Below, in pieces: positions 1 to 8,387 of a stretch of 64,000 nucleotides of DNA (the stretch's first letter is position 1; each line of letters begins with the position of its first letter). Both the position numbers and the translations under genes were made by a program. The notes beneath the pieces are model-generated. The model did not search any database, was not told the DNA's origin, and saw only the letters and a list, made by a program, of their open reading frames with translations. This DNA comes from Sphingopyxis sp. (GTDB lineage Bacteria > Pseudomonadota > Alphaproteobacteria > Sphingomonadales > Sphingomonadaceae), in the NCBI GenBank assembly GCA_002733865.1, contig NVXM01000027.1, positions 1 through 64,000 of the forward strand, given 5' to 3'.

Positions 1-1
1 G

Positions 2-307
2 AAAGTTTATCAAGTTGTCGCGCGACTGGTCGCCGAGCATATAGTGGATCGCGTGCAGGACGGGTCCGGCATGTGGTTTGACTGCAACCTTGTCCTGGGG
101 GCGTAGCGCGTGAAAATAGAGCGCTGCCATGATTGCGGTCATGGATGAGCAGCTCGCCTGGTGACCGCCAACCTTCAAGCCATCACGCTTGGGCCGGATG
201 TGATTGGCATTATGCACCGTCCAGGACGAAAGCCAACGCAAACGCGCTTCCAGTGTTTCCAGCAGATTTACAGTATCCGCGTTTGAATGCTGGGCCGCTT
301 TCACCAT
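2..307 (-). CDS. Transketolase-like 2-oxoacid dehydrogenase E1 (AceE/MdeB type), N-terminal part
   Basis: The first 102 codons of a reverse-strand gene lie here; the rest is beyond the left edge. The product resembles the N-terminus of the homodimeric, thiamine-diphosphate-dependent E1 family (pyruvate or 2-oxobutyrate dehydrogenase): HNANHIRPKRDGLKVGGHQA followed by ALYFHALRP and AVKPHAGPVLHAI. These enzymes decarboxylate a 2-oxoacid and pass the acyl group to an E2 lipoyl protein. The ATG at 305-307 is the only good start. A divergent Lrp/AsnC regulator sits directly upstream, as in the Pseudomonas putida mdeR-mdeB arrangement for 2-oxobutyrate from methionine breakdown, so a role in amino-acid catabolism is likely. 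Family call is fairly firm; substrate is inferred from context. Confidence 0.75.
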   Translation of the reverse strand, partial: MVKAAQHSNADTVNLLETLEARLRWLSSWTVHNANHIRPKRDGLKVGGHQASCSSMTAIMAALYFHALRPQDKVAVKPHAGPVLHAIHYMLGDQSRDNLINF

Positions 308-473
308 GGTTGAATCTCCGGATCTGGATCGTAAACCTATAGAAGCTTCCGGCTGACATGTCCTCGCTAACTGCTGCGTATTATTTTATAAAATTGGCAT
401 TAATTAACCGAATAATGTCATTAAGAGGCAGATTATACCAAATACTGAACTCGATACATTTGACCGACGCATA
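308..473. promoter_or_regulatory. AT-rich divergent control region between the E1-like gene and the Lrp-type regulator
   Basis: About 165 bp separate the two divergent genes. The stretch from about 377 to 428 is far more AT-rich than its surroundings, with TATTTTATAAAATT and TTAATTAA. Lrp/AsnC proteins bind AT-rich, loosely palindromic sites, and members of this family often control the gene they diverge from. No exact operator or -35/-10 pair can be assigned by eye. An AAGAGG sequence at 423-428 may be the ribosome-binding site of a longer form of the regulator. Confidence 0.4.
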
Positions 474-908
474 TTGGACATCCTGCAGACTGATGGCAGA
501 ATGACAAATAGCGACCTGGCGGAGCAAATAGGTTTGTCGCCCAGCCCCTGTCTGCGCCGGGTTCGCCAGCTTGAAGCCGAAGGCGTGATTTTAGGCTATG
601 TGGCGCTGGTTGACCCGCAAACAATCGGCCTTTCCGTTTCCGCATTTGTCCGCGTCCGGCTTGATCAGCAAGACGATCAGCACTTGCGGACATTCGAAAT
701 GGCCATTTCCGATTTTCCGGAAGTAATGGAATGTTATCTGATGAGCGGGGACGCTGATTATCAGTTGCGGGTATTGGTGGAATCATTGACTGCGTTCGAG
801 GACTTTCTCCGTAATAAGCTTACGATGATCGAGGGCGTGGCACAGGTCACCACCAGCTTTGCCTTGCGCCCGATCATCTACAAGACAGCTTTGCCGCTCG
901 AACACTGA
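474..908 (+). CDS. Lrp/AsnC family transcriptional regulator
   Basis: A 144-residue product (from TTG at 474) has the family layout: an N-terminal helix-turn-helix (NSDLAEQIGLSPSPCLRRV) and a C-terminal RAM/AsnC ligand-binding alpha-beta domain. Such proteins sense amino acids as octamers and regulate amino-acid catabolic genes; the divergent E1-like gene is the likely target. The start is doubtful. The conserved first helix (LDTFDRRILDILQ) extends upstream of 474 in frame to about 435, but that extension contains no ATG, GTG or TTG, only ATT at 432 and ATA at 435. Either initiation uses a rare codon behind AAGAGG (423-428), the protein starts short at TTG, or a base has changed. Function call is firm; N-terminus is unresolved. 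Confidence 0.85.
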   Translation: MDILQTDGRMTNSDLAEQIGLSPSPCLRRVRQLEAEGVILGYVALVDPQTIGLSVSAFVRVRLDQQDDQHLRTFEMAISDFPEVMECYLMSGDADYQLRVLVESLTAFEDFLRNKLTMIEGVAQVTTSFALRPIIYKTALPLEH

Positions 909-1365
909 ACTCTGAGGGCCATCTAAAATCCGCCACAGCGATCCCGTTTGATTCGAAATTTGGCTGCGTCCATCTCCAACTCTGTTGTATCGAAACGCGA
1001 TATGGCTGGGGATTTAATAAATAATCTCTCCACTTGGTGGAGATTTCGATCCGGGTGGCACTCTCGAAAGCGGGCCAGAAACAGCTGATTTTCTAGCTTG
1101 AAGCCTGAATCGGTTGGGTTATGCGAGAGGTCGTAATTCTTGTTTTGCCAAAATGATTGAGCGGCCAATCGAGCCTCCAGATACCTTTTAGCGGCGCATT
1201 CCATACGCCGCTTGTTGCGTAGATGGAGGCAATGCGTGGAAGGCCTGGATAGCTGTGCCTCTGGCGGTAGCCGTATTGCATCAAAAGCGCATGTCCCCGA
1301 CATTGCGCACCAATATTCAGCCGCACGGGCATTTCTATATCGTTGATTTACAGGGAGAAAAATGG
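909..1365. other. Gene-poor stretch downstream of tRNA-Thr
   Basis: About 450 bp between the regulator stop and the 3' end of the tRNA. Short open frames exist on the minus strand, but none resembles a known protein, none has a convincing ribosome-binding site, and I see no integrase fragment or repeat. It may be decayed sequence beside a tRNA. Confidence 0.4.
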
Positions 1366-1440
1366 TGGTGCTGCTAGAGAGAATTGAACTCTCGACCTCG
1401 TCATTACCAATGACGCGCTCTACCACTGAGCTACAGCAGC
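1366..1440 (-). tRNA. tRNA-Thr (anticodon GGT)
   Basis: Read on the minus strand, 75 nt fold as a complete cloverleaf with an encoded CCA end (1366-1368). The acceptor stem is GCTGCTG with TAGCAGC, the D arm GCTC/GAGC, the anticodon stem CGTCA/TGACG around loop TTGGTAA, and the T arm GAGAG/CTCTC with loop TTCAATT. The anticodon GGT (1406-1408 on the complement) reads ACC/ACT threonine codons. The only mispair is one G-T at the base of the acceptor stem. Confidence 0.96.
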
Positions 1441-1570
1441 CTGACCATTTTATGCATCTGCCTCGTCCGCTAGATAGCGCGGATAATGCCAGACCGCGGG
1501 CCTAAGACCAAATGGTTGGCATCTTGTCAAGCGGAGTTGCGTTTTTCAGTGGATAATGCCATCAGGCGCC

Positions 1571-1726
1571 ATGCCAAAACCCCAGCCCAAATCTGAAAAA
1601 ATGCGCAAGGAAGCAGAGAAAGCGGAGCGTCTTGCCGCCCAGTTGCGCGCCAATCTGAGGCTTCGCAAAGCCCAGGCCAGACAGCTAGGGCCGGGCGAGG
1701 ACGACGCCAAGACGCAGTCTAGCTAA
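1571..1726 (+). CDS. Small basic conserved hypothetical protein
   Basis: A 51-residue product that is mostly one charged, probably helical segment rich in Lys, Arg, Glu and Ala (EKMRKEAEKAERLAAQLRAN), with an acidic tail. Small Lys/Arg-rich proteins of this type, with an RLAAxLRANLxxRKAQAR core, recur in sphingomonads with no assigned function as far as I know. The ATG at 1571 opens the frame and the stop lies 10 bp from the convergent thioesterase. No membrane segment or signal peptide is seen. Nucleic-acid binding is possible from composition but is only a guess. Confidence 0.65.
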   Translation: MPKPQPKSEKMRKEAEKAERLAAQLRANLRLRKAQARQLGPGEDDAKTQSS

Positions 1727-1735
1727 CACAACCCG

Positions 1736-2227
1736 TTATACATTCACCACCGCTCGTTCTGGCTTGATCAACTCGAAATCGCTCACAGCCTCGATAAATT
1801 TCGCTGACACAGGAGAAACTTCCTCTGTGGCCGGATCAAACCAGACATAGGTCATCTTGACCACGGTAAGCAGTTCCTGTCCGCGCAGGATATGCACCAG
1901 CAAGGCATAACTTGTCCGTCCAAAGCGCGTGATCCGCACCGCAATGTCCAGCAGGTCATCGGCCTTTGCCGACGCGCGATAATCAATGTCGGCATGACGC
2001 ACCCAATTGTCGCCGCCAAAATGCCGGGTGAACGTACCCAGCATGTCATCATCGCCCTGTGGTCTGTCGGCTGCCACCAGCGCGCGCATATATTCTGTCA
2101 TCCCGATATCGGCAAAGGCCAGATAATGGGCGTTGAATACGATGCCCTGCAAATCGCACTCGGCATAGCGCACGCGCAGCGGGGTGATCAGGCGGAAGCC
2201 GTCACGGGGATTTTTCTGTTCTGTCAT
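1736..2227 (-). CDS. Acyl-CoA thioesterase, hotdog fold (4HBT family)
   Basis: The 163-residue product has the 4-hydroxybenzoyl-CoA thioesterase signature near its N-terminus: RVRYAECDLQGIVFNAHYL, in which the Asp and the NAHYL segment form the active site. These cytosolic enzymes hydrolyse acyl-CoA thioesters as dimers or tetramers. Length is normal for YbgC/FadM-like members. The gene stands alone between the small basic protein (convergent) and the aminopeptidase gene upstream on the same strand, 88 bp away. Substrate cannot be told from sequence. Confidence 0.85.
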   Translation of the reverse strand: MTEQKNPRDGFRLITPLRVRYAECDLQGIVFNAHYLAFADIGMTEYMRALVAADRPQGDDDMLGTFTRHFGGDNWVRHADIDYRASAKADDLLDIAVRITRFGRTSYALLVHILRGQELLTVVKMTYVWFDPATEEVSPVSAKFIEAVSDFELIKPERAVVNV

Positions 2228-2315
2228 GGCGCTGGCTCTTTCCCGAGCACCGCCGGACTGTCAACCGGGATTGACTTCCGTCATACAGAAAGCCTGGAAC
2301 TTCTTGCCATCAGGA

Positions 2316-4103
2316 TCAGAGCGGCGCGGTTTGCGACTCCAGCCATTCAAGTGCATCGCCCTCCAGCTGCGGCGCAATCACCGCGCGCACCTTGGCATGA
2401 TAGTTGTCAACCCATTGGCGCTGGCCCGTCGAGAGCATGTCGACGTCGATCAGCTTGCGCTCCAGCGGCGCAAAGGTCAGCGTCTCGAAGCCCAGCATGG
2501 TCTGCTCGCCGCCTTCAATCTGCCGCTCCTCGACGAGAAACAGATTCTCGATGCGAATCCCGAAATGGCCTGCCTTGTAATAGCCGGGTTCGTTGGAAAG
2601 GATCATGCCCGGCTTCAGGGCCTCGTTCAAACCGCCGGAGCTGGCGATCCGCTGTGGGCCTTCGTGCACCGAGAGATAGCTGCCCACGCCGTGACCCGTG
2701 CCATGTCCATAATCCACACCGTCGGCCCAGAGATATTGCCGGGCCAATATGTCCAGCTGACCACCCGTCGTGCCCTTGGTAAACACAGCCTGATCCAGAG
2801 CAATATGCCCCTGCAGCACCTGGGTGTAGCGCTTGCGCATTTCCGCGGTCGGTTCGCCAACGGCAACGACCCGCGTCACATCGGTTGTGCCGTCGAGATA
2901 CTGCCCGCCGCTATCGACGAGATAAAGCGAGTTCATTTCGATGGGCTGATTGGTTTCCTCGTTCACGCTGTAATGCGGCAACGCGCCATGATCACCGGCC
3001 GCAGAGATCGTCCGGAAAGAAAGGTCCTTCAGTTCCGGATTCTCCTCGCGGAACTGGCGAAGGCGCGCGGCGGCCGACAATTCATCCTCGCCGCCCTTCG
3101 GCGCTTCTTTTGCCATCCAGTGGAGAAATTTGGTCAGTGCCGCGCCGTCCCGCTTCTGCGCCGCCTTATGACCCGCGATTTCGGACTGATTCTTTATGGC
3201 CTTGGCCAGAATCGTGGGATCGCGATCTTTGACCACTGTCGCACCAGCACCATCGAGCGCCTCGAAGATAGCCGCAACCGATCGCTCGGGGTCCACGGCA
3301 ACGGTTTTGCCGCCCATGTCCGACAGCGCGTCAGCCAGCTGGTCATAGTCGCGAATCTCGACATGATTGCCCAGATGCTCGCGAACGGCATCGGTCAGTT
3401 TCTCCGGCGCAACGAACAGGGTCGCTGTCTCATCGGCGCGCACGATGGCGTAGGCCAGCGACACCGGTGTGTTGGCAATATCCTTGCCGCGCACGTTAAA
3501 GAACCAGGCAACCGAGTCGAGCGCAGCGATTACGGTCGCGTCATAATCATTGTCCTTGAGCCAGGCCGCGACTTCTGCCCGCTTTTCGCCTGCCGATTTC
3601 CCGGCATATCGCTGTTCATGCACCACCAGTTTTTCAGGCGACCGCGGGGGTTGATCCTCCCAGACCGCATCGATCGGATTGCGGTCAACAGCAACCAGCT
3701 CAGCGCCGGTCTTTTTCAGGGCCTTGCTCGCCGTTTCGGACCAATCGCGGGTGTGCAGCCAGCTATCATAGCCAATCTTAGCCCCTTCGATTGCATTGGC
3801 GGCCAGCCATTCGTGCGGCTTCTGATCGGCGACATTCACATATTCATAGAGATTGCCGTCGACCTGATCGCGGACCTGCACGACATAGCGGCCGTCAATG
3901 AACATCGCCGCCTTGTCCTTCAGCACGATCGCGGAACCGGCCGAACCGCCAAAGCCGGTCAGCCAGGCGAGGCGCTGGGCATATTCGCCAACATATTCGC
4001 TCATATGCTCATCGCAGATCGGCACAACAAAGCCGTCGAGGCCGTCTTTTTGCAATTGTTCCCGCAGCGCGTGAAGGCGGGCTTCGTAAGTGGACATCAA
4101 CAT
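2316..4103 (-). CDS. Xaa-Pro aminopeptidase (M24B family)
   Basis: About 595 residues. The layout is the three-domain form of aminopeptidase P: two creatinase-like N-terminal domains and a C-terminal pita-bread metallopeptidase domain. Di-metal ligands are visible in order: the Asp pair (YLVDSGGQYLDGTTDVTR), His in GHGTGHGVGS, Glu in LSNEPGYY and Glu in FETLTFAPLE. It removes N-terminal residues preceding proline. The chosen ATG at 4101-4103 has AAGGAG 11 bp upstream; a second ATG two codons later is possible, and a longer frame to 4169 lacks support. It diverges from an oligopeptidase gene, so this is a small peptide-degradation locus. Confidence 0.92.
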   Translation of the reverse strand: MLMSTYEARLHALREQLQKDGLDGFVVPICDEHMSEYVGEYAQRLAWLTGFGGSAGSAIVLKDKAAMFIDGRYVVQVRDQVDGNLYEYVNVADQKPHEWLAANAIEGAKIGYDSWLHTRDWSETASKALKKTGAELVAVDRNPIDAVWEDQPPRSPEKLVVHEQRYAGKSAGEKRAEVAAWLKDNDYDATVIAALDSVAWFFNVRGKDIANTPVSLAYAIVRADETATLFVAPEKLTDAVREHLGNHVEIRDYDQLADALSDMGGKTVAVDPERSVAAIFEALDGAGATVVKDRDPTILAKAIKNQSEIAGHKAAQKRDGAALTKFLHWMAKEAPKGGEDELSAAARLRQFREENPELKDLSFRTISAAGDHGALPHYSVNEETNQPIEMNSLYLVDSGGQYLDGTTDVTRVVAVGEPTAEMRKRYTQVLQGHIALDQAVFTKGTTGGQLDILARQYLWADGVDYGHGTGHGVGSYLSVHEGPQRIASSGGLNEALKPGMILSNEPGYYKAGHFGIRIENLFLVEERQIEGGEQTMLGFETLTFAPLERKLIDVDMLSTGQRQWVDNYHAKVRAVIAPQLEGDALEWLESQTAPL

Positions 4104-4198
4104 CGCTGACCAAACTCCTTGAATAAGACTATAGGGCAACACATAGGAGTTCTGAGCCCCCATCGCCACCTAATTCCGGCCAGAGAAGAGCAGAGACC

Positions 4199-6265
4199 AT
4201 GACCAAAAAGCTGACCCGTCCGCCATTTGCAGAGCAGCGCGCACACGAATATGAACGGCACGGCTACCGGATCAGTGACCCGTGGAACTGGCTCAAGGAC
4301 CCGCGCTATCCAGTCGTCGAGGACGCGGATATTCTCGCCTATCTGAAAGCGGAGAACCAGTGGTTCGAGCAAAATATGGCCGACCGCAAGCCGCTGACCG
4401 AGGCGCTGTTTCAGGAGATGAAGGCGCGGATCAAGGAAGACGACAGCTCGGTCCCGCAGAAAGACGGCGACTGGCTCTACTGGAGCAAGTTTGAGGAGGA
4501 CATGCAATATCGCCAGCATTGGCGCAAAGCGGTATCGGGCGGCGGCGACCAGCTGATGCTGGACGAGAATGAGCTGGCCGAGGGCAAGGAATATTTCCGC
4601 CTCGGAGCAGCGTCGGTATCCCCCGACGGGCGTTTGCTGGCTTTTGCCTATGATGACAACGGATCGGAGCGGTTCGAGGCGCGGATCAAGGATATGACCA
4701 CCGGCGAACTGCTGCCCGATGTCATCCCCGGCACCCTGTCCAGCCTCGTCTGGTCGGCCGATTCAAAAATGCTGCTCTACGGCCTCGCGAACGAGCAATG
4801 GCGCACCGACAATGCCCGCCTCCATGTGCTGGGCACCGAAATTGCCGATGATGTCGAACTCTATCACGAGGATGATGGAGGCTTCCGGGTCAGCATCAGC
4901 CTGACCCATTCGGAAAAATATATCGTTATCGGGACCGGAGACCATGAAACCAGCGAAGTGCGGCTGGTGCCTAACGACAATCCAATGGCCGAGCCGATCC
5001 TCGTGTCCGCGCGCCAGACCGGCCGGGAATATGAGGTCGAGGAGCATGATGGCACGCTCTACATCCTGACCAATGACGATCATGTCAATTTCCGGCTGGC
5101 CACCGCGCCGGTCAGCGACCCGGACAACTGGACCAGCCTGATTGCCGGATCGGATGAGTTTTACCTGACCGATGTCTGTACCTTCAAGAATTTCTACGTG
5201 ACCGAAGGACGCGAGAACGGCCTCGATCAGGTTGAAATCCGCTCCTATGACGATCCGACCAAAGTTGAACGGATCACCTTCCCCGAGGCCAGCTACAGCG
5301 CCGGACTGGATGACAATCCGGAATATGATGTCGACAAGCTGCGGCTTAGCTATGCTTCGATGGTGATGCCGAACACGGTGTTCGACTATCATCTCTCCGA
5401 TCATTCCCTCGAGACCCTCAAGGTCCAGGAGATACCCTCCGGCTATGATGCCAGCCAATATGTCACCGAACGGCTGATGATCGAGGTGCGGGACGGGACA
5501 CCGGTACCGGTGTCGCTGGTCTATCGGAAGGACACGAAAATCGACGGCAGCGCGCCGCTGCATCTCTATTCCTACGGTGCCTATGGCTATGCCGTGCCGC
5601 CGAGTTTCTCAACTTCGCGGCTCAGTCTGGTGGATAGGGGCTTTGTCTATGCGATTGCCCATATCCGCGGCGGCGACGATCTTGGCCGCAACTGGTATCT
5701 CGATGGCAAGCTGACCAAGCGGACCAACACATTCAACGATTTTGTCGATGTCGCCAGGGGACTGATCGCCAAAACCTATACCAGCAAGGGAAGAATCACT
5801 GCTTCGGGGGGCTCCGCCGGCGGCGAGCTGATGGGCGCAATCGTCAACAGCGACCCGGATCTCTGGGGCGCAGTGGTCGCGCATGTCCCCTTTGTCGATG
5901 TGCTCAACACAATGCAGGACGAAAGCCTGCCGCTGACCCCCGGAGAATGGCCGGAATGGGGCAACCCGATAACCGACAAGACGGCCTTCGAATATATCCG
6001 CAGCTATTCGCCTTATGATAATGTGACGGCACAAGCCTATCCGCCGATGATGATCACCGGCGGGCTCAACGATCCCCGCGTGACTTACTGGGAGCCGGCG
6101 AAATGGGCCGCAAAGCTGCGCGCGACCAAGACCGATGACAATATCCTGCTGCTCAAGACCAATATGGGTGCTGGCCATGGCGGCAAGTCGGGCCGGTGGA
6201 ATGCGCTGGAAGAAACGGCTGAGGAATTTGCCTTCCTATTGTGGCAAATGGATATGGCAGAATGA
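4199..6265 (+). CDS. ptrB: Oligopeptidase B (S9A prolyl oligopeptidase family)
   Basis: 688 residues, the usual size for oligopeptidase B, with an N-terminal seven-bladed propeller and a C-terminal alpha/beta hydrolase domain. The nucleophile lies in ASGGSAGGELMG, the Asp in GGLNDPRVTYWEP and the His in GAGHGGKSGR. The segment after the nucleophile (PFVDVLNTMQDESLPLTPGE) is characteristic of protease II, which cleaves short peptides after Lys or Arg in the cytosol. No signal peptide. The ATG at 4199 follows AGAAGAG. Its stop overlaps the start of the next gene (ATGA), so the two are probably co-translated. Confidence 0.92.
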   Translation: MTKKLTRPPFAEQRAHEYERHGYRISDPWNWLKDPRYPVVEDADILAYLKAENQWFEQNMADRKPLTEALFQEMKARIKEDDSSVPQKDGDWLYWSKFEEDMQYRQHWRKAVSGGGDQLMLDENELAEGKEYFRLGAASVSPDGRLLAFAYDDNGSERFEARIKDMTTGELLPDVIPGTLSSLVWSADSKMLLYGLANEQWRTDNARLHVLGTEIADDVELYHEDDGGFRVSISLTHSEKYIVIGTGDHETSEVRLVPNDNPMAEPILVSARQTGREYEVEEHDGTLYILTNDDHVNFRLATAPVSDPDNWTSLIAGSDEFYLTDVCTFKNFYVTEGRENGLDQVEIRSYDDPTKVERITFPEASYSAGLDDNPEYDVDKLRLSYASMVMPNTVFDYHLSDHSLETLKVQEIPSGYDASQYVTERLMIEVRDGTPVPVSLVYRKDTKIDGSAPLHLYSYGAYGYAVPPSFSTSRLSLVDRGFVYAIAHIRGGDDLGRNWYLDGKLTKRTNTFNDFVDVARGLIAKTYTSKGRITASGGSAGGELMGAIVNSDPDLWGAVVAHVPFVDVLNTMQDESLPLTPGEWPEWGNPITDKTAFEYIRSYSPYDNVTAQAYPPMMITGGLNDPRVTYWEPAKWAAKLRATKTDDNILLLKTNMGAGHGGKSGRWNALEETAEEFAFLLWQMDMAE

Positions 6266-6690
6266 GCGACGCACCTTCTCCGCAGGGAGCGGGTAAATCG
6301 GAATTCACTTTATCGATAACCGCGCAGCCTGAAGACATCGACGAACTCGGTCATGTCAACAACGCGGTTTGGGTGCGCTGGATTCAGGATCTTGCAACCG
6401 CCCACTGGCAGGCGGTCGCGCCGCAGGATGCTATTGACCGCTATATCTGGGTCGTTACCCGCCACGAGATCGATTATCGCAGCAATATCGGGGCCGGGGA
6501 GACGGTGACTGCACACACCTGGATCTCAGAACCGCCCAAGGGCGCGCGCTTCTGGCGCAATGTGCGTTTCACCGGGCCGGACGGCAAGGTCAAGGTGGCC
6601 GCCAAAACCAATTGGGCGATTATCGAACGGGCAACCGGCCGACCGGTTCGCGTTCCGGCCGATCTGACAAAGCTGTTTCTGCCCGATTAA
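6262..6690 (+). CDS. Acyl-CoA/acyl-ACP thioesterase, hotdog fold
   Basis: About 142 residues with the 4HBT motif IDELGHVNNAVWVRWIQDLA near the N-terminus, in which DELGHVNN is the active-site loop. The enzyme should hydrolyse an acyl thioester in the cytosol. The ATG at 6262 overlaps the TGA of the oligopeptidase gene; a GTG at 6241 lies inside that gene and is less likely. The 3' end overlaps the convergent Mic60-like gene by three bases. Confidence 0.82.
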   Translation: MSDAPSPQGAGKSEFTLSITAQPEDIDELGHVNNAVWVRWIQDLATAHWQAVAPQDAIDRYIWVVTRHEIDYRSNIGAGETVTAHTWISEPPKGARFWRNVRFTGPDGKVKVAAKTNWAIIERATGRPVRVPADLTKLFLPD

Positions 6691-7655
6691 GGCGCAGGAA
6701 TGGCGTTAGACGGCGCCAGCGGGGACGGCTGGTCGACCTTGTCTCCTTCGGCTGTACGCAATTGTTGCGGCTCCAGGATCGCCGCCGTTTCGATAACGTC
6801 AAGCGCCCGACGCGCTTCATTGTAGCGCCTGGCCTTTTCCAGCCATTGCAAGGCGTCCTCGTCCTTTTCCACGCCGGCAAGCTTCTCAACTTCCGCAATA
6901 GCGGCGTCGACATTGCCGGTTTCCACGTAGCGCTTGGCGCGAATCAAGCGCTGCTGCGGTGCCGGTGAGGGCGTGCCTTGGCGGCGGATCACGAATAGTT
7001 CGCTAATTTCCCGCTTGAAATCCGCCCAGAAGCCCTGACCGCTTGAACCGGTCATCAATGTCGGCCCCAGATCATCCAGTCCGGCTGACAATTCTTCCAG
7101 TGTCACCGGTTGGCGAGACGCATTGACGATCGTCGTCACAGCTTTGGGCTGCGCATCACCAAAACGAAGGCGCAACTGCGGATCGATATAGCCGAGCGGC
7201 GATCCGCGATCCAGCGCACGGCGCGCGGCAAAAGCGATCAGAAGCCCTTCCGCACGGGCCGCGTTCCCGGATGCCGCCTGCGCCTGGACATTGATCCGTG
7301 ACAAACGGTCTTCCAGATCGGCCACGCGAACCGCAAGAGCGCGCTCCAGATCAGGTGTCAGTCTCGTCGCCGGGGCTGCATCGGCTGACTGGGCAGGCGC
7401 AGGCAGAACACTGCCATCTGCGTCAATCCGGTTGGCAAGGGCTGTTGCCGGGTCAGGTTTCGTTCCTGTATCATCGCCAACAGCAACCGCAGAGGTTTCC
7501 GTATCCGAGGCGCCGTCAAACGGATTATATCGCGACAAAATCCATCCGGTCAGAATAACCCCGCCGATGAACGCCACGATCATCAAAATCAGGACATTGC
7601 GGGTCAGGTTGCTCTTGCCAGCGGCTGGCGACAACCTTTCGTAATCACGGCTCAT
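6687..7655 (-). CDS. Mic60/mitofilin-like inner-membrane protein of the haem locus
   Basis: About 322 residues. One membrane span near the N-terminus (VLILMIVAFIGGVILTGWIL) is followed by a linker, a helical region and a C-terminal segment with the mitofilin signature pattern (YVETGNVDAAIAEVEKLAG, then WLEKARRYNEARRALDVI). In alphaproteobacteria the homologue of the mitochondrial cristae organiser Mic60 usually lies behind hemC and hemD, exactly as here. The family tethers the inner to the outer membrane and shapes intracytoplasmic membranes. The start at 7655 has AAGGGA a few bases upstream; an upstream ATG at 7694 is less likely. The central coiled-coil is shorter than in typical Mic60. Identity is by synteny plus a weak motif. 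Confidence 0.7.
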   Translation of the reverse strand: MSRDYERLSPAAGKSNLTRNVLILMIVAFIGGVILTGWILSRYNPFDGASDTETSAVAVGDDTGTKPDPATALANRIDADGSVLPAPAQSADAAPATRLTPDLERALAVRVADLEDRLSRINVQAQAASGNAARAEGLLIAFAARRALDRGSPLGYIDPQLRLRFGDAQPKAVTTIVNASRQPVTLEELSAGLDDLGPTLMTGSSGQGFWADFKREISELFVIRRQGTPSPAPQQRLIRAKRYVETGNVDAAIAEVEKLAGVEKDEDALQWLEKARRYNEARRALDVIETAAILEPQQLRTAEGDKVDQPSPLAPSNAIPAP

Positions 7656-7700
7656 TCCGGTTTCCCTTCCCGGCCCGGCCATATGGCGAACCAAATATTC

Positions 7701-8387
7701 TCATCCGCTCTGGCATAGTCGGGTCGCCAGAGACAGTAAAGACTCGTCGTCCGGACGGTCGGCGATGTGAAGGCTTTTCCATCCCGGCCCGGCCGCGTCT
7801 GCAACCTTTGCCGAAAAAACCAGAGCATGATGTCTGCTTTTCGCTATTTTCAGACGATCCAGTTCCGACACCAATTGCCGCCCGGCGCGGGCCGAGTGGA
7901 TCAGTACAATCGTCTCGGCCTGCAGACAGGCGACAGCCGTTTCACCCAGAGCAATCGCTCTGGAACGGTACACCGGAACAATATCCAGTTGCCGTTCGCC
8001 CGCATCAAGCGCGCTGTGCTGCTCTCCCGCCAGCCACAGGAGGCGGCGATAGCGGTCGGCTACCAATTCATCGAGCAGCTGCTGTCCCCCGGACTGGCCG
8101 GTTTCCAGGACATTGAACCGGTTTTTTTCTGCCGCCTGTGCTGTTGACTGTCCCACCGCCAGCACCGGCAGCGACCGGTAGGCGTCCAGTTGGGCGCCAC
8201 CGCAGACCACAGCATTGGCGCTGGTCAACAGCAATCCGTCATAATCCTGCACAGCCGGCGCCGACCATTGGACCGGTTCGACCGTGAACAGGGGATCGAC
8301 GACGGTCTGAAAGCCCAGTTCCCTTGCCCGCTTCTCGGTCTGCAGTGCGCCTTCAAGCGGGCGCAGGATCAGCAGCGGCCGACTCAT
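7701..8387 (-). CDS. hemD: Uroporphyrinogen-III synthase
   Basis: 228 residues of a two-domain HemD: N-terminal RPLEGALQTEKRARELG with the LLLTSANAV segment, and a second half with IVLIHSARAGRQL. It closes and flips ring D of hydroxymethylbilane to uroporphyrinogen III in the cytosol. HemD is poorly conserved, so position counts: the ATG overlaps the hemC stop by 4 bp (ATGA), which indicates translational coupling. A Mic60-like gene follows 45 bp downstream. Confidence 0.9.
   Translation of the reverse strand: MSRPLLILRPLEGALQTEKRARELGFQTVVDPLFTVEPVQWSAPAVQDYDGLLLTSANAVVCGGAQLDAYRSLPVLAVGQSTAQAAEKNRFNVLETGQSGGQQLLDELVADRYRRLLWLAGEQHSALDAGERQLDIVPVYRSRAIALGETAVACLQAETIVLIHSARAGRQLVSELDRLKIAKSRHHALVFSAKVADAAGPGWKSLHIADRPDDESLLSLATRLCQSG

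Noticed and set aside
909..1426. Possible integrated-element remnant beside tRNA-Thr
   Set aside because: No integrase, direct repeat of the tRNA end or phage-like gene is visible, so integration is not supported.
2184..4109. Plus-strand open frame of 641 codons opposite the aminopeptidase
   Set aside because: It lies antisense to a gene with clear M24 motifs, and its translation has no recognisable domain; it follows from codon bias.
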